From: Burkholderiales bacterium
GTDB lineage: Bacteria; Pseudomonadota; Gammaproteobacteria; Burkholderiales; Burkholderiaceae_C
DNA: 34,903 bases
Direction: 5' to 3'
Assembly: GCA_017302495.1 (NCBI GenBank)
Contig: JAFLDG010000008.1
Location: 1 to 34,903 of the forward strand
Of the stretch, positions 1 to 8,459 are shown piece by piece. Under the pieces are notes generated by a model. That model saw only the letters and a list, made by a program, of their open reading frames with translations, searched no databases and was not told the origin of the DNA. Position numbers and translations under genes: made by a program. How positions within the stretch are numbered: the stretch's first letter is position 1; each line of letters opens with the position of its first letter.

Positions 1-159
1 ATTACTTTATTTGGTGATAAGAACACCAAAAATGGCGCGGTGGCCGAGGCGCGGTTCAGCCTCGAGGCGATGCTGGCGGCCTACCAGCGGGTGTACGAGC
101 GCGGGCTCGCGGCCGCGGGGCTGCAGCCGGCACCGGCCGCGCCGCAGCCCTTGCCCTGA
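1..159 (+). CDS. C-terminal end of a glycosyltransferase (partial)
   Basis: This reading frame is open from base 1 and ends with TGA at 157-159, giving about 52 residues of a protein whose start lies outside the window. The stretch around ARFSLEAMLAAYQRVYERG resembles the final helix of GT4 glycosyltransferases, where a conserved FS-E-M-Y pattern closes the protein. In exosortase A polysaccharide loci a sugar transferase of this kind commonly sits just before the amidotransferase found here at 341, which supports the call. The tail after that helix is rich in Ala and Pro. The first 33 bases are only about 24% GC and encode residues that do not look like the family, so the reliable part begins near base 34. 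The identification rests on a short segment and on context. Confidence 0.6.
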   Translation: MTLFGDKNTKNGAVAEARFSLEAMLAAYQRVYERGLAAAGLQPAPAAPQPLP

Positions 160-183
160 GGACCCCGGGCTCACGCAGCCCGA

Positions 184-203
184 CCCCCCTTGTTCGAGGG
201 GGG
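184..203. other. Perfect 7-bp GC hairpin after the glycosyltransferase
   Basis: CCCCCCT at 184-190 pairs perfectly with AGGGGGG at 197-203 around a six-base loop. It lies 24 bases after the stop of the preceding gene and about 140 bases before the next start. No run of T follows, so it is not a standard intrinsic terminator; it may be a pause site or mRNA-end stabiliser. The rest of the 160-340 gap shows no other feature I can name. Confidence 0.35.
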
Positions 204-340
204 CGAACGGCGGCTGCCCGCGTGGCAGAAGTCATGTGGGCCCCTGCCGCAGCCTTGCCGTCAGCGCCGAGGCCGCACGTCTCCCCTACCATCCGCGCTC
301 CGGTTCGGTCCGGTCCGCTTCCGGCGGGAGAGAACAACCC

Positions 341-2281
341 ATGTGCGGCATCACCGGCATCTTCGACACCCGCGGCCAGCGGCCGGTCTCGGCCGCCGTG
401 TTGCAGCGCATGAACGACTCGCAGCTGCACCGCGGCCCCGACGAAGGCAGCGTGCACGTCGAGCCGGGGCTCGGGTTCGGCCACCGGCGCCTTTCGATCA
501 TCGACATCGCCACCGGCCAGCAGCCGCTGTTCAACGAAGACGGCTCGGTGGTCATCGTCTTCAACGGCGAGATCTACAACTACCGGGAGCTGATCCCCGA
601 ACTGCAGGCCCTGGGCCACGTGTTCCATACGCGCAGCGACACCGAGGTCATCGTGCATGCCTGGGAAGCCTGGGGCGAAGCCTGCGTCGAGCGCCTGCGA
701 GGCATGTTCGCCTTCGCGCTGTGGGACCGCAACCGCCAGACCCTGTTCATGGCGCGCGACCGCCTGGGCGTCAAGCCGCTGTACTGGGCCCTGCTCGACG
801 ACGGTACGCTGCTGTTCGGCAGCGAACTGAAGTCACTCCTGGCCCACGGCGGGCTGCCGCGCGACATCGACCCGCTGGCCGTGGAAGAGTACTTCGCGCT
901 CGGCTACGTGGCGGAACCGCGGAGCATCTTCACGCGCGCGTTCAAGCTGCCGCCCGGCCACACGCTCGCGGTGCGGCGCGGCGAGCCAGTGCCCGCGCCG
1001 AAGCCGTACTGGGACCTGCGCTTCACGCTGGACAACCCGATCGGCGCCGAAGAAGCCTGCGCGGAGCTGCGTGCGCGGCTCACCGAATCGGTGCGGCTGC
1101 GCATGATCTCCGAAGTGCCGCTCGGCGCGTTCCTCTCCGGCGGCGTGGACAGCAGCGCAGTGGTGGCCACCATGGCGGGGCTGTCCGAAGCGCCGGTGCA
1201 CACCTGTTCGATCGCCTTCGACGACCCCGCCTTCGACGAAGCCGCCTTTGCCCGCATCGTGGCCGAGCGCTACCGGACCGACCACTTCGTCGAGACCGTC
1301 AAGAGCGACGACTTCGACCTGATCGACACGCTCGCCCGGCTTTACGACGAGCCCTACGCCGACAGCTCGGCCATCCCCACCTACCGGGTCTGCCAGCTGG
1401 CGCGCAAGAAGGTGACCGTGGCCCTCTCGGGAGACGGCGGCGACGAGAGCTTCGGCGGCTATCGCCGCTACCGGCTGCACCTGATGGAAGAGCGCATGCG
1501 ATCGGCGCTGCCGCATGCGGTGCGGCAGCCGCTGTTCGGGCTGCTCGGGCGCGTCTATCCCAAGGCCGACTGGGCGCCGCGGCCCCTGCGCGCCAAGACC
1601 ACCTTCGAAGGCATGGCACGCACCTCGGTGGAGGCGTATTTCCACTCGGTTTCGATCTTGCGAGATCCGATGCGGGCGCTGTTGTTTAGCGCCGATCTAA
1701 AGCGTCGGCTGGGGGGCTACACCGCCCGCGACGTTTTCGAGCGCCACGCCGCGCGCGCCGGCACAGACGACCCGCTGGCGCTGGTTCAGTACATCGATAT
1801 CAATACCTACCTGGTGGGAGACATCAACACCAAGGTCGACCGCGCCTCGATGGCCCATTCGCTCGAGGTGCGCGAGCCGCTGATGGACCACCCGCTCGTC
1901 GAGTGGCTAGCCACGCTGCCAGCGTCGCTCAAGGTGCGCGGCAATGAAGGCAAGGTGCTGCTCAAGAAGGCCATGGAGCCGGCCTTGCCCAACGACGTGC
2001 TCTACCGCCCCAAGATGGGCTTCTCGGTGCCTCTGGCGCGCTGGTTCCGCGGCCCGCTCAAGCAGCGCGTGCGCGACGCCGTGCTCGGCGCGCGCATCGC
2101 CGACACCGGTTGGTTCAATCGTGAGTACCTGCAACACCTGGTGGACAACCACCAGTCGGGCGTCAACGACTACAGCGCCCCGCTGTGGACGCTGTTGATG
2201 TTCGATGCGTTCCTGCGCAACATCGACGGCGCTGCGCAGGACGCAGGCGAGCGCGCTGTCCCGTCGCCAGCCTTGGCATGA
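341..2281 (+). CDS. Exosortase A-system-associated glutamine amidotransferase (asparagine synthase-like)
   Basis: This 646-residue protein has the asparagine synthase architecture. Cys2 directly after the initiator Met is the class II glutaminase nucleophile, followed by RGPDEG (31-36) and FNGEIYN (74-80) of the Ntn-hydrolase domain. The C-terminal ATP-pyrophosphatase domain carries the PP-loop SGGVDSS (266-272). The family uses glutamine ammonia to amidate a substrate carboxylate through an adenylate. In polysaccharide loci the substrate is thought to be a sugar acid rather than aspartate. Length and motifs fit the exosortase A-associated subfamily. The start at 341 is fixed by the need for Cys at position 2, and GGGAG at 326-330 lies ten bases upstream. 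The longer open frame back to base 11 is an artefact. The stop overlaps the next start (ATGA), so the genes are translationally coupled. Confidence 0.92.
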   Translation: MCGITGIFDTRGQRPVSAAVLQRMNDSQLHRGPDEGSVHVEPGLGFGHRRLSIIDIATGQQPLFNEDGSVVIVFNGEIYNYRELIPELQALGHVFHTRSDTEVIVHAWEAWGEACVERLRGMFAFALWDRNRQTLFMARDRLGVKPLYWALLDDGTLLFGSELKSLLAHGGLPRDIDPLAVEEYFALGYVAEPRSIFTRAFKLPPGHTLAVRRGEPVPAPKPYWDLRFTLDNPIGAEEACAELRARLTESVRLRMISEVPLGAFLSGGVDSSAVVATMAGLSEAPVHTCSIAFDDPAFDEAAFARIVAERYRTDHFVETVKSDDFDLIDTLARLYDEPYADSSAIPTYRVCQLARKKVTVALSGDGGDESFGGYRRYRLHLMEERMRSALPHAVRQPLFGLLGRVYPKADWAPRPLRAKTTFEGMARTSVEAYFHSVSILRDPMRALLFSADLKRRLGGYTARDVFERHAARAGTDDPLALVQYIDINTYLVGDINTKVDRASMAHSLEVREPLMDHPLVEWLATLPASLKVRGNEGKVLLKKAMEPALPNDVLYRPKMGFSVPLARWFRGPLKQRVRDAVLGARIADTGWFNREYLQHLVDNHQSGVNDYSAPLWTLLMFDAFLRNIDGAAQDAGERAVPSPALA

Positions 2282-3507
2282 AGCCCGTGCGCGTCCTGCA
2301 CGTCCTCGACCACTCAATCCCGCTGCACAGCGGCTACACATTTCGCACGCTGGCGCTGCTGCGCGAACAGCGTGCGCTGGGCTGGCAGACCTTCCACCTG
2401 ACGAGCCCGAAACACACTGCCGGCTCGGCGCTAGACGAGTCGGTCGAAGGCTGGCACTTCTATCGCACGCCCAACACCGCCGGCGGCGCCCGCGTCCCCG
2501 GGCTGGTGGAGATGACGCTGATGAAGCATCTCACCACCCGGCTGGAAGTGGTGGCGCGCGAGGTGCGACCGGACCTGATCCACGCCCACTCCCCTGTGCT
2601 GAACGCGATCCCGGCTCTGCGCGTCGGACAGCGGCTCGGGTTGCCGGTCGTGTACGAGGTACGCGCCTTCTGGGAGGACGCTGCCGTCGACCACGGGACC
2701 ACCAGCGAAGGTAGCCTGCGTTACCGGCTCACGCGCCAGCTCGAGACGAGGGCCCTGCGTCAGGTGGACCACGTCTTCACCATCTGCGAGGGCCTGCGTC
2801 AGGACATCGTCGAGCGCGGCATCGCACCGGGCAAGGTCACCGTGATCCCGAATGCGGTCGACGTCGATACCTTCTCCCTCGGGGGCGAACCGGATGCCGC
2901 GCTCAAGTCGCGTCTGGGACTGGATGGCGCCGACGTGGTCGGATTCATCGGCTCCTTTTACGCCTACGAGGGTCTCGACCTCCTGCTCGAGGCGCTGCCG
3001 CTGCTGCTGCAGCGGCGTCCGACGGCGCGCCTGCTGCTGGTCGGCGGCGGCCCGCAGGAACAAGCCCTGAAGGAACAGGCACAAGCGCTGGGTCTGCGGG
3101 ACAAGGTGGTGTTCACCGGCCGGGTGCCGCACGGGGAGGTTCAACGCTACTACGACCTCGTGGACGTGCTCGCCTACCCGCGCCATCGGATGCGCCTGAC
3201 CGAGCTGGTCACGCCGCTCAAGCCGCTGGAGGCGATGGCCCAGGGCCGTCTGCTGGTGGCGTCCGACGTGGGCGGACACAAGGAGCTCATCCGCCACCGC
3301 CAGACCGGCTGGCTGTTTCAGGCCGGCAGCGCAGCCGCGCTGGCCGATGCGCTGTCCGGTGTGCTGGCACAGCCGGCGGCGGCGCAGGCCATGCGCGCCG
3401 AAGGGCGACGCTACGTCGAGCAGGAGCGCCACTGGCGTGCGTCGGCGGCCCGCTACGTGCCGGTGTACGAACGGCTCGCCAAGCGGCTCGAGACGATGGC
3501 CGCATGA
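2278..3507 (+). CDS. Exosortase A-associated GT4 glycosyltransferase
   Basis: This 409-residue cytoplasmic glycosyltransferase has the GT-B fold. It opens with the signature RVLHVLDHSIPLHSGYTFRT, which I recognise as the hallmark of the PEP-CTERM/exosortase A-associated GT4 family. The first Rossmann domain (about 1-185) includes HAHSP. The second (about 190-380) includes VIPNAVD, GFIGSFYAYEGLD, and LLVGGGPQ, followed by a sugar-nucleotide binding stretch near TPLKPLEAMAQG with the family's Glu residues. It should add one sugar from a nucleotide donor to a lipid-linked intermediate at the inner membrane; donor and acceptor cannot be read from sequence. ATG at 2278 overlaps the previous stop as ATGA, which decides the start over an in-frame extension to 2185 that would lie within the amidotransferase. 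It overlaps the next gene in the same way. Confidence 0.9.
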   Translation: MKPVRVLHVLDHSIPLHSGYTFRTLALLREQRALGWQTFHLTSPKHTAGSALDESVEGWHFYRTPNTAGGARVPGLVEMTLMKHLTTRLEVVAREVRPDLIHAHSPVLNAIPALRVGQRLGLPVVYEVRAFWEDAAVDHGTTSEGSLRYRLTRQLETRALRQVDHVFTICEGLRQDIVERGIAPGKVTVIPNAVDVDTFSLGGEPDAALKSRLGLDGADVVGFIGSFYAYEGLDLLLEALPLLLQRRPTARLLLVGGGPQEQALKEQAQALGLRDKVVFTGRVPHGEVQRYYDLVDVLAYPRHRMRLTELVTPLKPLEAMAQGRLLVASDVGGHKELIRHRQTGWLFQAGSAAALADALSGVLAQPAAAQAMRAEGRRYVEQERHWRASAARYVPVYERLAKRLETMAA

Positions 3508-4745
3508 ACGACAACGGCCCGGCCGGTCCGCACGTGGTGGTCCTGAGCAGCCTGTTTCCCAGCTCCGTGCAGCCTGGCGCGGGGCTGTTCGTCCGCGAGC
3601 GCACGTTCCGCTTGGGGGCCCGCCTGCCACTAGCGGTGCTGGCGCCGTCGCCTTGGTTCCCGCTCCAGGGCCTAGTGCGGCGCCTGCGGCCAGGCAGCCG
3701 TCCCGGCGCCCCGGTCCACGAGCAACAAGCCGGCTTCGACGTCTGGTTTCCGCGCTTCTTCTCGCTGCCGCTGGTGCTGCGGCGCCTGGACGGGCTGGCG
3801 ATGGCGCTAGGGGCTCTGCCTCGCGCCTGGGCCTTGCGCCGCGCCGGGCGGCTCGATGTGCTGGACGCCCACTTCGGTTACCCCGACGGCTACGCTGCGG
3901 CGTGCCTGGGCCATTGGCTTGGGGTGCCCGTCACGATCACCCTGCGCGGTACCGAGGAGCGCCACGCGCGCGACCCCGTGTTGCGCCCCCGCCTCGTGGC
4001 TGCACTGCGGCGCGCGCAGCGCGTGTTCACCGTGTCGGATTCGCTGCGGCGACTGGCCCTGACGTTGGGCGTCGAGCCACAGCGAGCGCGCGTGGTGGGC
4101 AACGGGGTCGACCTCGCGCGCTTTTTCCCGATGGACCGCGCCGCCGAGCGTGCCCGCCTCGGGTTGCCTGCCGACGCCCGGGTCCTGGTCACGGTGGGCG
4201 GGCTGGTCGAGCGCAAGGGCTTCCACCGGGTGATCGAACTGCTGCCCGCGCTGCGGAAGAAGGTTCCGAACCTGCACTACCTCGTCGTTGGCGGCCCTAG
4301 CCCCGAGGGGAACTGGACGCAACGGCTGCGCGCGCAGGTGGCCCAACTCGGCCTCCAGGACTGCGTGCACTTCACCGGCCCCGTCGAGCCCGATGCGCTG
4401 CGCGGCCCCCTGTCGGCCTCCGACGCCTTCGTGCTGGCGACGCGCAATGAGGGCTGGGCCAACGTGCTGCTCGAGGCCATGGCCTGCGGGCTGCCGGTCG
4501 TCACCACGCGAGTGGGTGGCAACGCCGAGGTCGTCTGTCGGCCGGACCTCGGCACTATCGTCCCGTTCGGTGAGCCCGCGGCACTGCTGGCGGCCATCGA
4601 CGATGCCCTGGCCCGCGATTGGGACCGAGGCGCGCTGCGTCGGCATGCCGAGGCAAACACTTGGGACCTGCGTGTCGACGATCTCGAGCAGGAGTTTCGC
4701 GCCCTCGCGCCGGCAGCGAACGCGTCGATGGCGGTGGCAAGATGA
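3504..4745 (+). CDS. GT4-family glycosyltransferase
   Basis: This 413-residue GT-B glycosyltransferase has an N-terminal acceptor domain starting VVVLSSLFPSSVQPGAGLFV, a linker VVGNGVDLARF, and a C-terminal donor domain. The donor domain has TVGGLVERKGFHRVIE, a VVGG segment and EGWANVLLEAMACGLPVV. The last is the E-x7-E type motif that binds the nucleotide sugar in GT4 enzymes. Its likely role is extension of the lipid-linked repeat unit of the exopolysaccharide on the cytoplasmic side. It is the second GT4 in a row, with four-base ATGA overlaps on both sides, so it is part of one translationally coupled operon with the amidotransferase and the ligase-like enzyme downstream. Sugar specificity is not visible. 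Confidence 0.88.
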   Translation: MNDNGPAGPHVVVLSSLFPSSVQPGAGLFVRERTFRLGARLPLAVLAPSPWFPLQGLVRRLRPGSRPGAPVHEQQAGFDVWFPRFFSLPLVLRRLDGLAMALGALPRAWALRRAGRLDVLDAHFGYPDGYAAACLGHWLGVPVTITLRGTEERHARDPVLRPRLVAALRRAQRVFTVSDSLRRLALTLGVEPQRARVVGNGVDLARFFPMDRAAERARLGLPADARVLVTVGGLVERKGFHRVIELLPALRKKVPNLHYLVVGGPSPEGNWTQRLRAQVAQLGLQDCVHFTGPVEPDALRGPLSASDAFVLATRNEGWANVLLEAMACGLPVVTTRVGGNAEVVCRPDLGTIVPFGEPAALLAAIDDALARDWDRGALRRHAEANTWDLRVDDLEQEFRALAPAANASMAVAR

Positions 4746-6163
4746 CGGCGACAGCCCTGCACGCCCGGCAGGACACGGGCCTCTACACCCGGTTCGTCTC
4801 GGGTGTCGTGTTTCCGCTGCAGGAGCGGCTGAAACATCACGACACCGTGCGTGTGCGACGCGACCTGGAAGCCAGCCAGTGGTGGAGCGCCGAGCGCCTG
4901 CGCGACCTGCAGACGACGCGATTGCGTGCACTGCTGCAGGCCTGCCGCGACGGAGTGCCTTACTACCAACAGCTGTTCACCCGGGTCGGCTTCGACCCCG
5001 ATGCGGTGCGATCGCCGGACGACCTGCGTGCGTTGCCGTTCCTGACCAAGGCCGAGATCCGTGCGCACACCGACGAGCTCAAGCACCGGCACGCGAGCGG
5101 CCTGGCCAGGTTCAACACCGGGGGCAGTTCGGGCGAGCCGTTGATCTTCTTCATCGGCCGTGAACGCGTCGGCCACGACGTGGCGGCCAAGTGGCGCGCC
5201 ACGCGATGGTGGGGCGTGGACGTCGGCGACCCGGAGATCGTGGTGTGGGGCTCGCCGATCGAGCTCGGCGCGCAGGACCGCCTGCGCCGGTGGCGCGACA
5301 GGATCATGCGCACCGAGCTCTTGCCCGCCTTCGAGATGAGCGAGCCTCGGCTCGATCACTTTCTGCAGCGGATCCGGGCGCGCCGGCCACGCATGCTGTT
5401 CGGCTACCCGTCGGCACTGAGCCATATCGCCGCCCACGCCGAAAAGCGCGGTGTGGCAATGACCGACCTGGGCATTCGTGTCGCGTTCTGTACCAGTGAA
5501 CGCCTGTACGACCACCAGCGCCAGGTCATCGCGCGCGTGTTCGGTTGCCGCGTGGCCAACGGCTACGGTGGGCGCGATGCCGGCTTCATCGCCCACGAGT
5601 GTCAGCACGGCGGCATGCATCTCACCGCCGAGGACATCGTGGTTGAACTGGTCGACCGTGAGGGCCATCCAGTACCAGCGGGCACGCCCGGCGAGATTGT
5701 TGTCACCCACTTAGCCACGCGCGACTTTCCGTTCGTCCGTTACCGCACCGGCGACGTTGCAGCACTCGACGAGCGCCGGTGCCCGTGCGGCCGTGGCCTG
5801 CCGATGCTGCGCGAGGTCCAGGGCCGCACCACCGACTTCGTCGTCGCCGAAGACGGCACGGTGATGCACGGTCTGGCGCTGATCTACATTCTCCGCGACC
5901 TGCCCGGCGTGCAGGCCTTCAAGGTCACGCAGCACACACTGCAGCGCTGCGGCGTCGACTTGGTGGTCGAGCCCTGCGTCGACCGCGAGCGCCACGCCAG
6001 CGCAATCGTCGACGGATTCCGCCGGCGGCTGGGGCAGAGTGTGCAGGTCGAGGTGCGTTACGTCGGCGAGATCGCCCCCGAAAAGTCGGGCAAGTTTCGC
6101 TACATCGTGAGCCACGTGCGGGCGGGGCTCGGGCAAGGCGCGGCGGCGGTGGAGCATGCGTGA
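4742..6163 (+). CDS. PaaK/CapK-like adenylate-forming enzyme (phenylacetate-CoA ligase family)
   Basis: This 473-residue member of the ANL superfamily resembles phenylacetate-CoA ligase and the capsule protein CapK. Visible motifs are the phosphate-binding loop TGGSSGEP (126-133), the FGYPS segment, NGYGGRDAG near the adenylate pocket, and FPFVRYRTGD followed by a CPCG pair, which can hold zinc in some PaaK relatives. The C-terminal lid ends with EKSGKFRYIV, whose Lys is typical of this family. The family activates a carboxylic acid with ATP and usually passes it to CoA or another thiol. In polysaccharide loci the acid is unknown; a sugar substituent or an acyl group for one of the two acyl carrier proteins in this window are possible. 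The start is set by an ATGA overlap with the previous gene. Confidence is high for family, low for substrate. Confidence 0.85.
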   Translation: MTATALHARQDTGLYTRFVSGVVFPLQERLKHHDTVRVRRDLEASQWWSAERLRDLQTTRLRALLQACRDGVPYYQQLFTRVGFDPDAVRSPDDLRALPFLTKAEIRAHTDELKHRHASGLARFNTGGSSGEPLIFFIGRERVGHDVAAKWRATRWWGVDVGDPEIVVWGSPIELGAQDRLRRWRDRIMRTELLPAFEMSEPRLDHFLQRIRARRPRMLFGYPSALSHIAAHAEKRGVAMTDLGIRVAFCTSERLYDHQRQVIARVFGCRVANGYGGRDAGFIAHECQHGGMHLTAEDIVVELVDREGHPVPAGTPGEIVVTHLATRDFPFVRYRTGDVAALDERRCPCGRGLPMLREVQGRTTDFVVAEDGTVMHGLALIYILRDLPGVQAFKVTQHTLQRCGVDLVVEPCVDRERHASAIVDGFRRRLGQSVQVEVRYVGEIAPEKSGKFRYIVSHVRAGLGQGAAAVEHA

Positions 6164-7481
6164 CATCCTGGTGATGTCGATCGTTCTGGTCGGGGCCGTT
6201 GCCGCGCTGCGCCGGCCATGGATCGGCGTGATGCTGTGGACCTGGGTCAGCCTGATGAATCCGCATCGGGCGACCTGGGGTTTCGCATACGACATGCCGG
6301 TGGCAGCGATCGCGGCCGGCTCGACGCTGATCGGCCTGCTGATCACGAGGGATCGGGAATCGCCGTTCAAGGGCCCGCCGGTGACCTGGCTGGTCGTGTT
6401 CATCGTGTGGATCACCTTGTCATGGCTGGCGGGGCTGGACCCGGCCGGCGACTACGGGCAGTGGAACAAGGTGATGAAGATCTACCTGATGACGCTGGTC
6501 GCGCTGGCGCTCCTGCGTTCCAAGACCCATATCTTTGCGTTCGTGTGGGTGATCGTGATTTCGCTCGGGTTCCTCGGCGCCAAGGGCGGCGCGTTCACCC
6601 TGGTGACCGCCGGAAGTTACCGGGTATGGGGCCCGGCGGAAACCTTCATCGCGGAAAACAACGCGTTTGCCGTCGCCATCGTCATGACGATTCCGTTGGT
6701 GCGCTTCCTGCAGTTGCAGCTGGAGTCACGCTGGGGCCGGCGCGCGATGACTGCCCTGATGATCCTGCTGGCTGCATCCGCGCTGGGTAGCCAATCGCGC
6801 GGCGCACTGCTGGCGGTCGTCGCGATGTCGATGCTGCTCTGGTGGCGACTCGGGCGCCGCCGGCTGCTTGGGCTCATGGTGATGGCAGTCGTGGGCGCTG
6901 CGTTGATCGCCTTCATGCCGGAGACCTGGGAAGCACGCATGTCCACGATCAACACCTACGAGGAGGATCAGTCGGCAATGATGCGCATTGCCGCCTGGTG
7001 GGTGGCATGGGGGATTGGTTTCGACTACCCGTTGGGCGTGGGGTTCTTGGCCGCGAGACCGGAACTGTTTATGAAGTACTCGCCCTACGTCCACATCGCT
7101 GGGGATCGCACACCGGTAGCGCACAGCATCTACTTTCAGACTCTGGGGCATCACGGCTTCGTCGGACTTGGCATCTTCCTCGCGATGTGGATCTCGAGTT
7201 GGAGGGTCGCGAGTGCGATCCGGCGGCAGGCCCGCAACCATTCGCAGGCTGGGTGGTGCCACGACCTTGCCAGCATGTCCCAGGTGTCGTTCGTCGGCTA
7301 CTTCGTCGGTGGGGCCTTTCTGGATCTCGCCTACTTCGACCTGCCGTACAACCTGCTCGTCATCCTCGTGCTGACCCGCGCGTGGCTGCAGCGCCAAGGC
7401 TGGAAGACTGAACCTGCCGCTGCCCCAGGACGGTGGCGAGTTCCCGGCGTGAACCGGGCGCAGGATCAGGTCGCTGCATGA
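6156..7481 (+). CDS. Putative O-glycosylation ligase, exosortase A-associated (Wzy/WaaL-like)
   Basis: This 441-residue polytopic inner-membrane protein has roughly ten to twelve hydrophobic segments spread over the length. It matches the exosortase A-associated O-antigen ligase/polymerase-like family. The N-terminal region with MLWTWVSLMNPHRATWGFAY is characteristic of that family. A large periplasmic loop sits around 270-320, with conserved-looking Arg and His residues near MMRIAAWWVAW and the segment PVAHSIYFQTLGHHGF that carries the catalytic-type His. Proteins of this superfamily transfer or polymerise undecaprenyl-linked glycans in the periplasm. In exosortase A loci the acceptor has been proposed to be a sorted protein, which is unproven. 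ATG at 6156 overlaps the end of the previous gene by eight bases. Its stop overlaps the next start (ATGA). Confidence 0.87.
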   Translation: MRDILVMSIVLVGAVAALRRPWIGVMLWTWVSLMNPHRATWGFAYDMPVAAIAAGSTLIGLLITRDRESPFKGPPVTWLVVFIVWITLSWLAGLDPAGDYGQWNKVMKIYLMTLVALALLRSKTHIFAFVWVIVISLGFLGAKGGAFTLVTAGSYRVWGPAETFIAENNAFAVAIVMTIPLVRFLQLQLESRWGRRAMTALMILLAASALGSQSRGALLAVVAMSMLLWWRLGRRRLLGLMVMAVVGAALIAFMPETWEARMSTINTYEEDQSAMMRIAAWWVAWGIGFDYPLGVGFLAARPELFMKYSPYVHIAGDRTPVAHSIYFQTLGHHGFVGLGIFLAMWISSWRVASAIRRQARNHSQAGWCHDLASMSQVSFVGYFVGGAFLDLAYFDLPYNLLVILVLTRAWLQRQGWKTEPAAAPGRWRVPGVNRAQDQVAA

Positions 7482-8452
7482 TGCGCCTGCTGCTCTCCGG
7501 CCTGTCGCCCGCCGGCCCGCTCGGGCGGCTCACGACGTTGATCTTCCATCGTGTTCTGACCGAGCCCGACCCGATCTTCCCGGACGAAATCGACGCGCTC
7601 CGCTTCGACGAGATCTGCGGGTGGCTTGCGTCGTGGTTCAACGTGCTGCCGCTGGACCAGGCGATCGTGCGCCTGCGCGAAGGGCGGCTGCCGTCGCGGG
7701 CGCTGGCGATCACCTTCGACGATGGCTACGCCGACAACCATGACGTCGCGCTGCCTATCCTACGGCGTCACCGCTTGTGCGCGACCTGCTTCGTCGCGAC
7801 GGGCTTCCTCGACGGTGGCCGGATGTGGAACGACACGGTGATCGAGTCGATCCGCACGGCCCGTGGCACGACGCTGGACCTGCGCGGCATCCCGGGCGCC
7901 TCGCTCGACGTCTATCCGCTGGCGGCAGCGCAGCAGCGCCGCCAGGCCATCGAGTCGGTCATCGCGCGCGTCAAGTACATGCCGATGGAACTGCGTCTGG
8001 CGACGGTGACGGACATCGAGCGGCGCAGCGGCGGAAATCTGCCGGATGACTTGATGATGAAGTCGGTGCAGGTGCGGGCAATGTCCGATGCGGGCATGCA
8101 GATCGGTGCACATACCGAGAACCACCCGATCCTCGCGTCCTTGGACGAGTTGGCGATTCGCGGCGAGATGCTGCGCAGCAAGCGGCGGCTCGAGGAAATC
8201 GTCGGGCGGCACGTCACGCTGTTCGCCTACCCGAACGGCAAGCCGCATCGGGACTACGGTGCGGCGGCCGTGCGAATAGCGCGCGAACTCGGCTTCATTG
8301 GTGCGGTCAGTACCGCGCGCGGTGTAGCCACGCAGTCCACCGACCCGTACCAGATCCCTCGATTCACTCCCTGGGACCGGCGGCGCCTGCGTTTCGGGAT
8401 GCGGCTGGTGCAGGGCATGCGGACCACGTGCCCCGAGCAGGTGCTCGCCTGA
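7478..8452 (+). CDS. NodB-type polysaccharide deacetylase
   Basis: This 324-residue carbohydrate esterase family 4-like protein removes N- or O-acetyl groups from sugars. The first motif is ITFDDGY (78-84), where D81 is the usual catalytic base and D82 a metal ligand. The second is AHTENH (211-216), with H212 and H216 completing the zinc-type site. A third segment, FAYPNG (249-254), lines the pocket. There is no clear signal peptide; the N-terminus is only mildly hydrophobic, so a cytoplasmic or membrane-peripheral place is possible. Two ATG codons follow each other (7478 and 7481); the first overlaps the previous stop and is chosen. It is the last gene of the plus-strand operon and meets the flippase gene tail to tail, with only seven bases between stops. 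Confidence 0.88.
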   Translation: MMRLLLSGLSPAGPLGRLTTLIFHRVLTEPDPIFPDEIDALRFDEICGWLASWFNVLPLDQAIVRLREGRLPSRALAITFDDGYADNHDVALPILRRHRLCATCFVATGFLDGGRMWNDTVIESIRTARGTTLDLRGIPGASLDVYPLAAAQQRRQAIESVIARVKYMPMELRLATVTDIERRSGGNLPDDLMMKSVQVRAMSDAGMQIGAHTENHPILASLDELAIRGEMLRSKRRLEEIVGRHVTLFAYPNGKPHRDYGAAAVRIARELGFIGAVSTARGVATQSTDPYQIPRFTPWDRRRLRFGMRLVQGMRTTCPEQVLA

Positions 8453-8459
8453 CGCTGCA

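Noticed and set aside
184-203. Intrinsic terminator
   Set aside because: The stem is strong but no T run follows, so it is listed only as a hairpin.
11-340. N-terminal extension of the amidotransferase
   Set aside because: Class II amidotransferases need Cys directly after the initiator Met, which is provided only by the ATG at 341.
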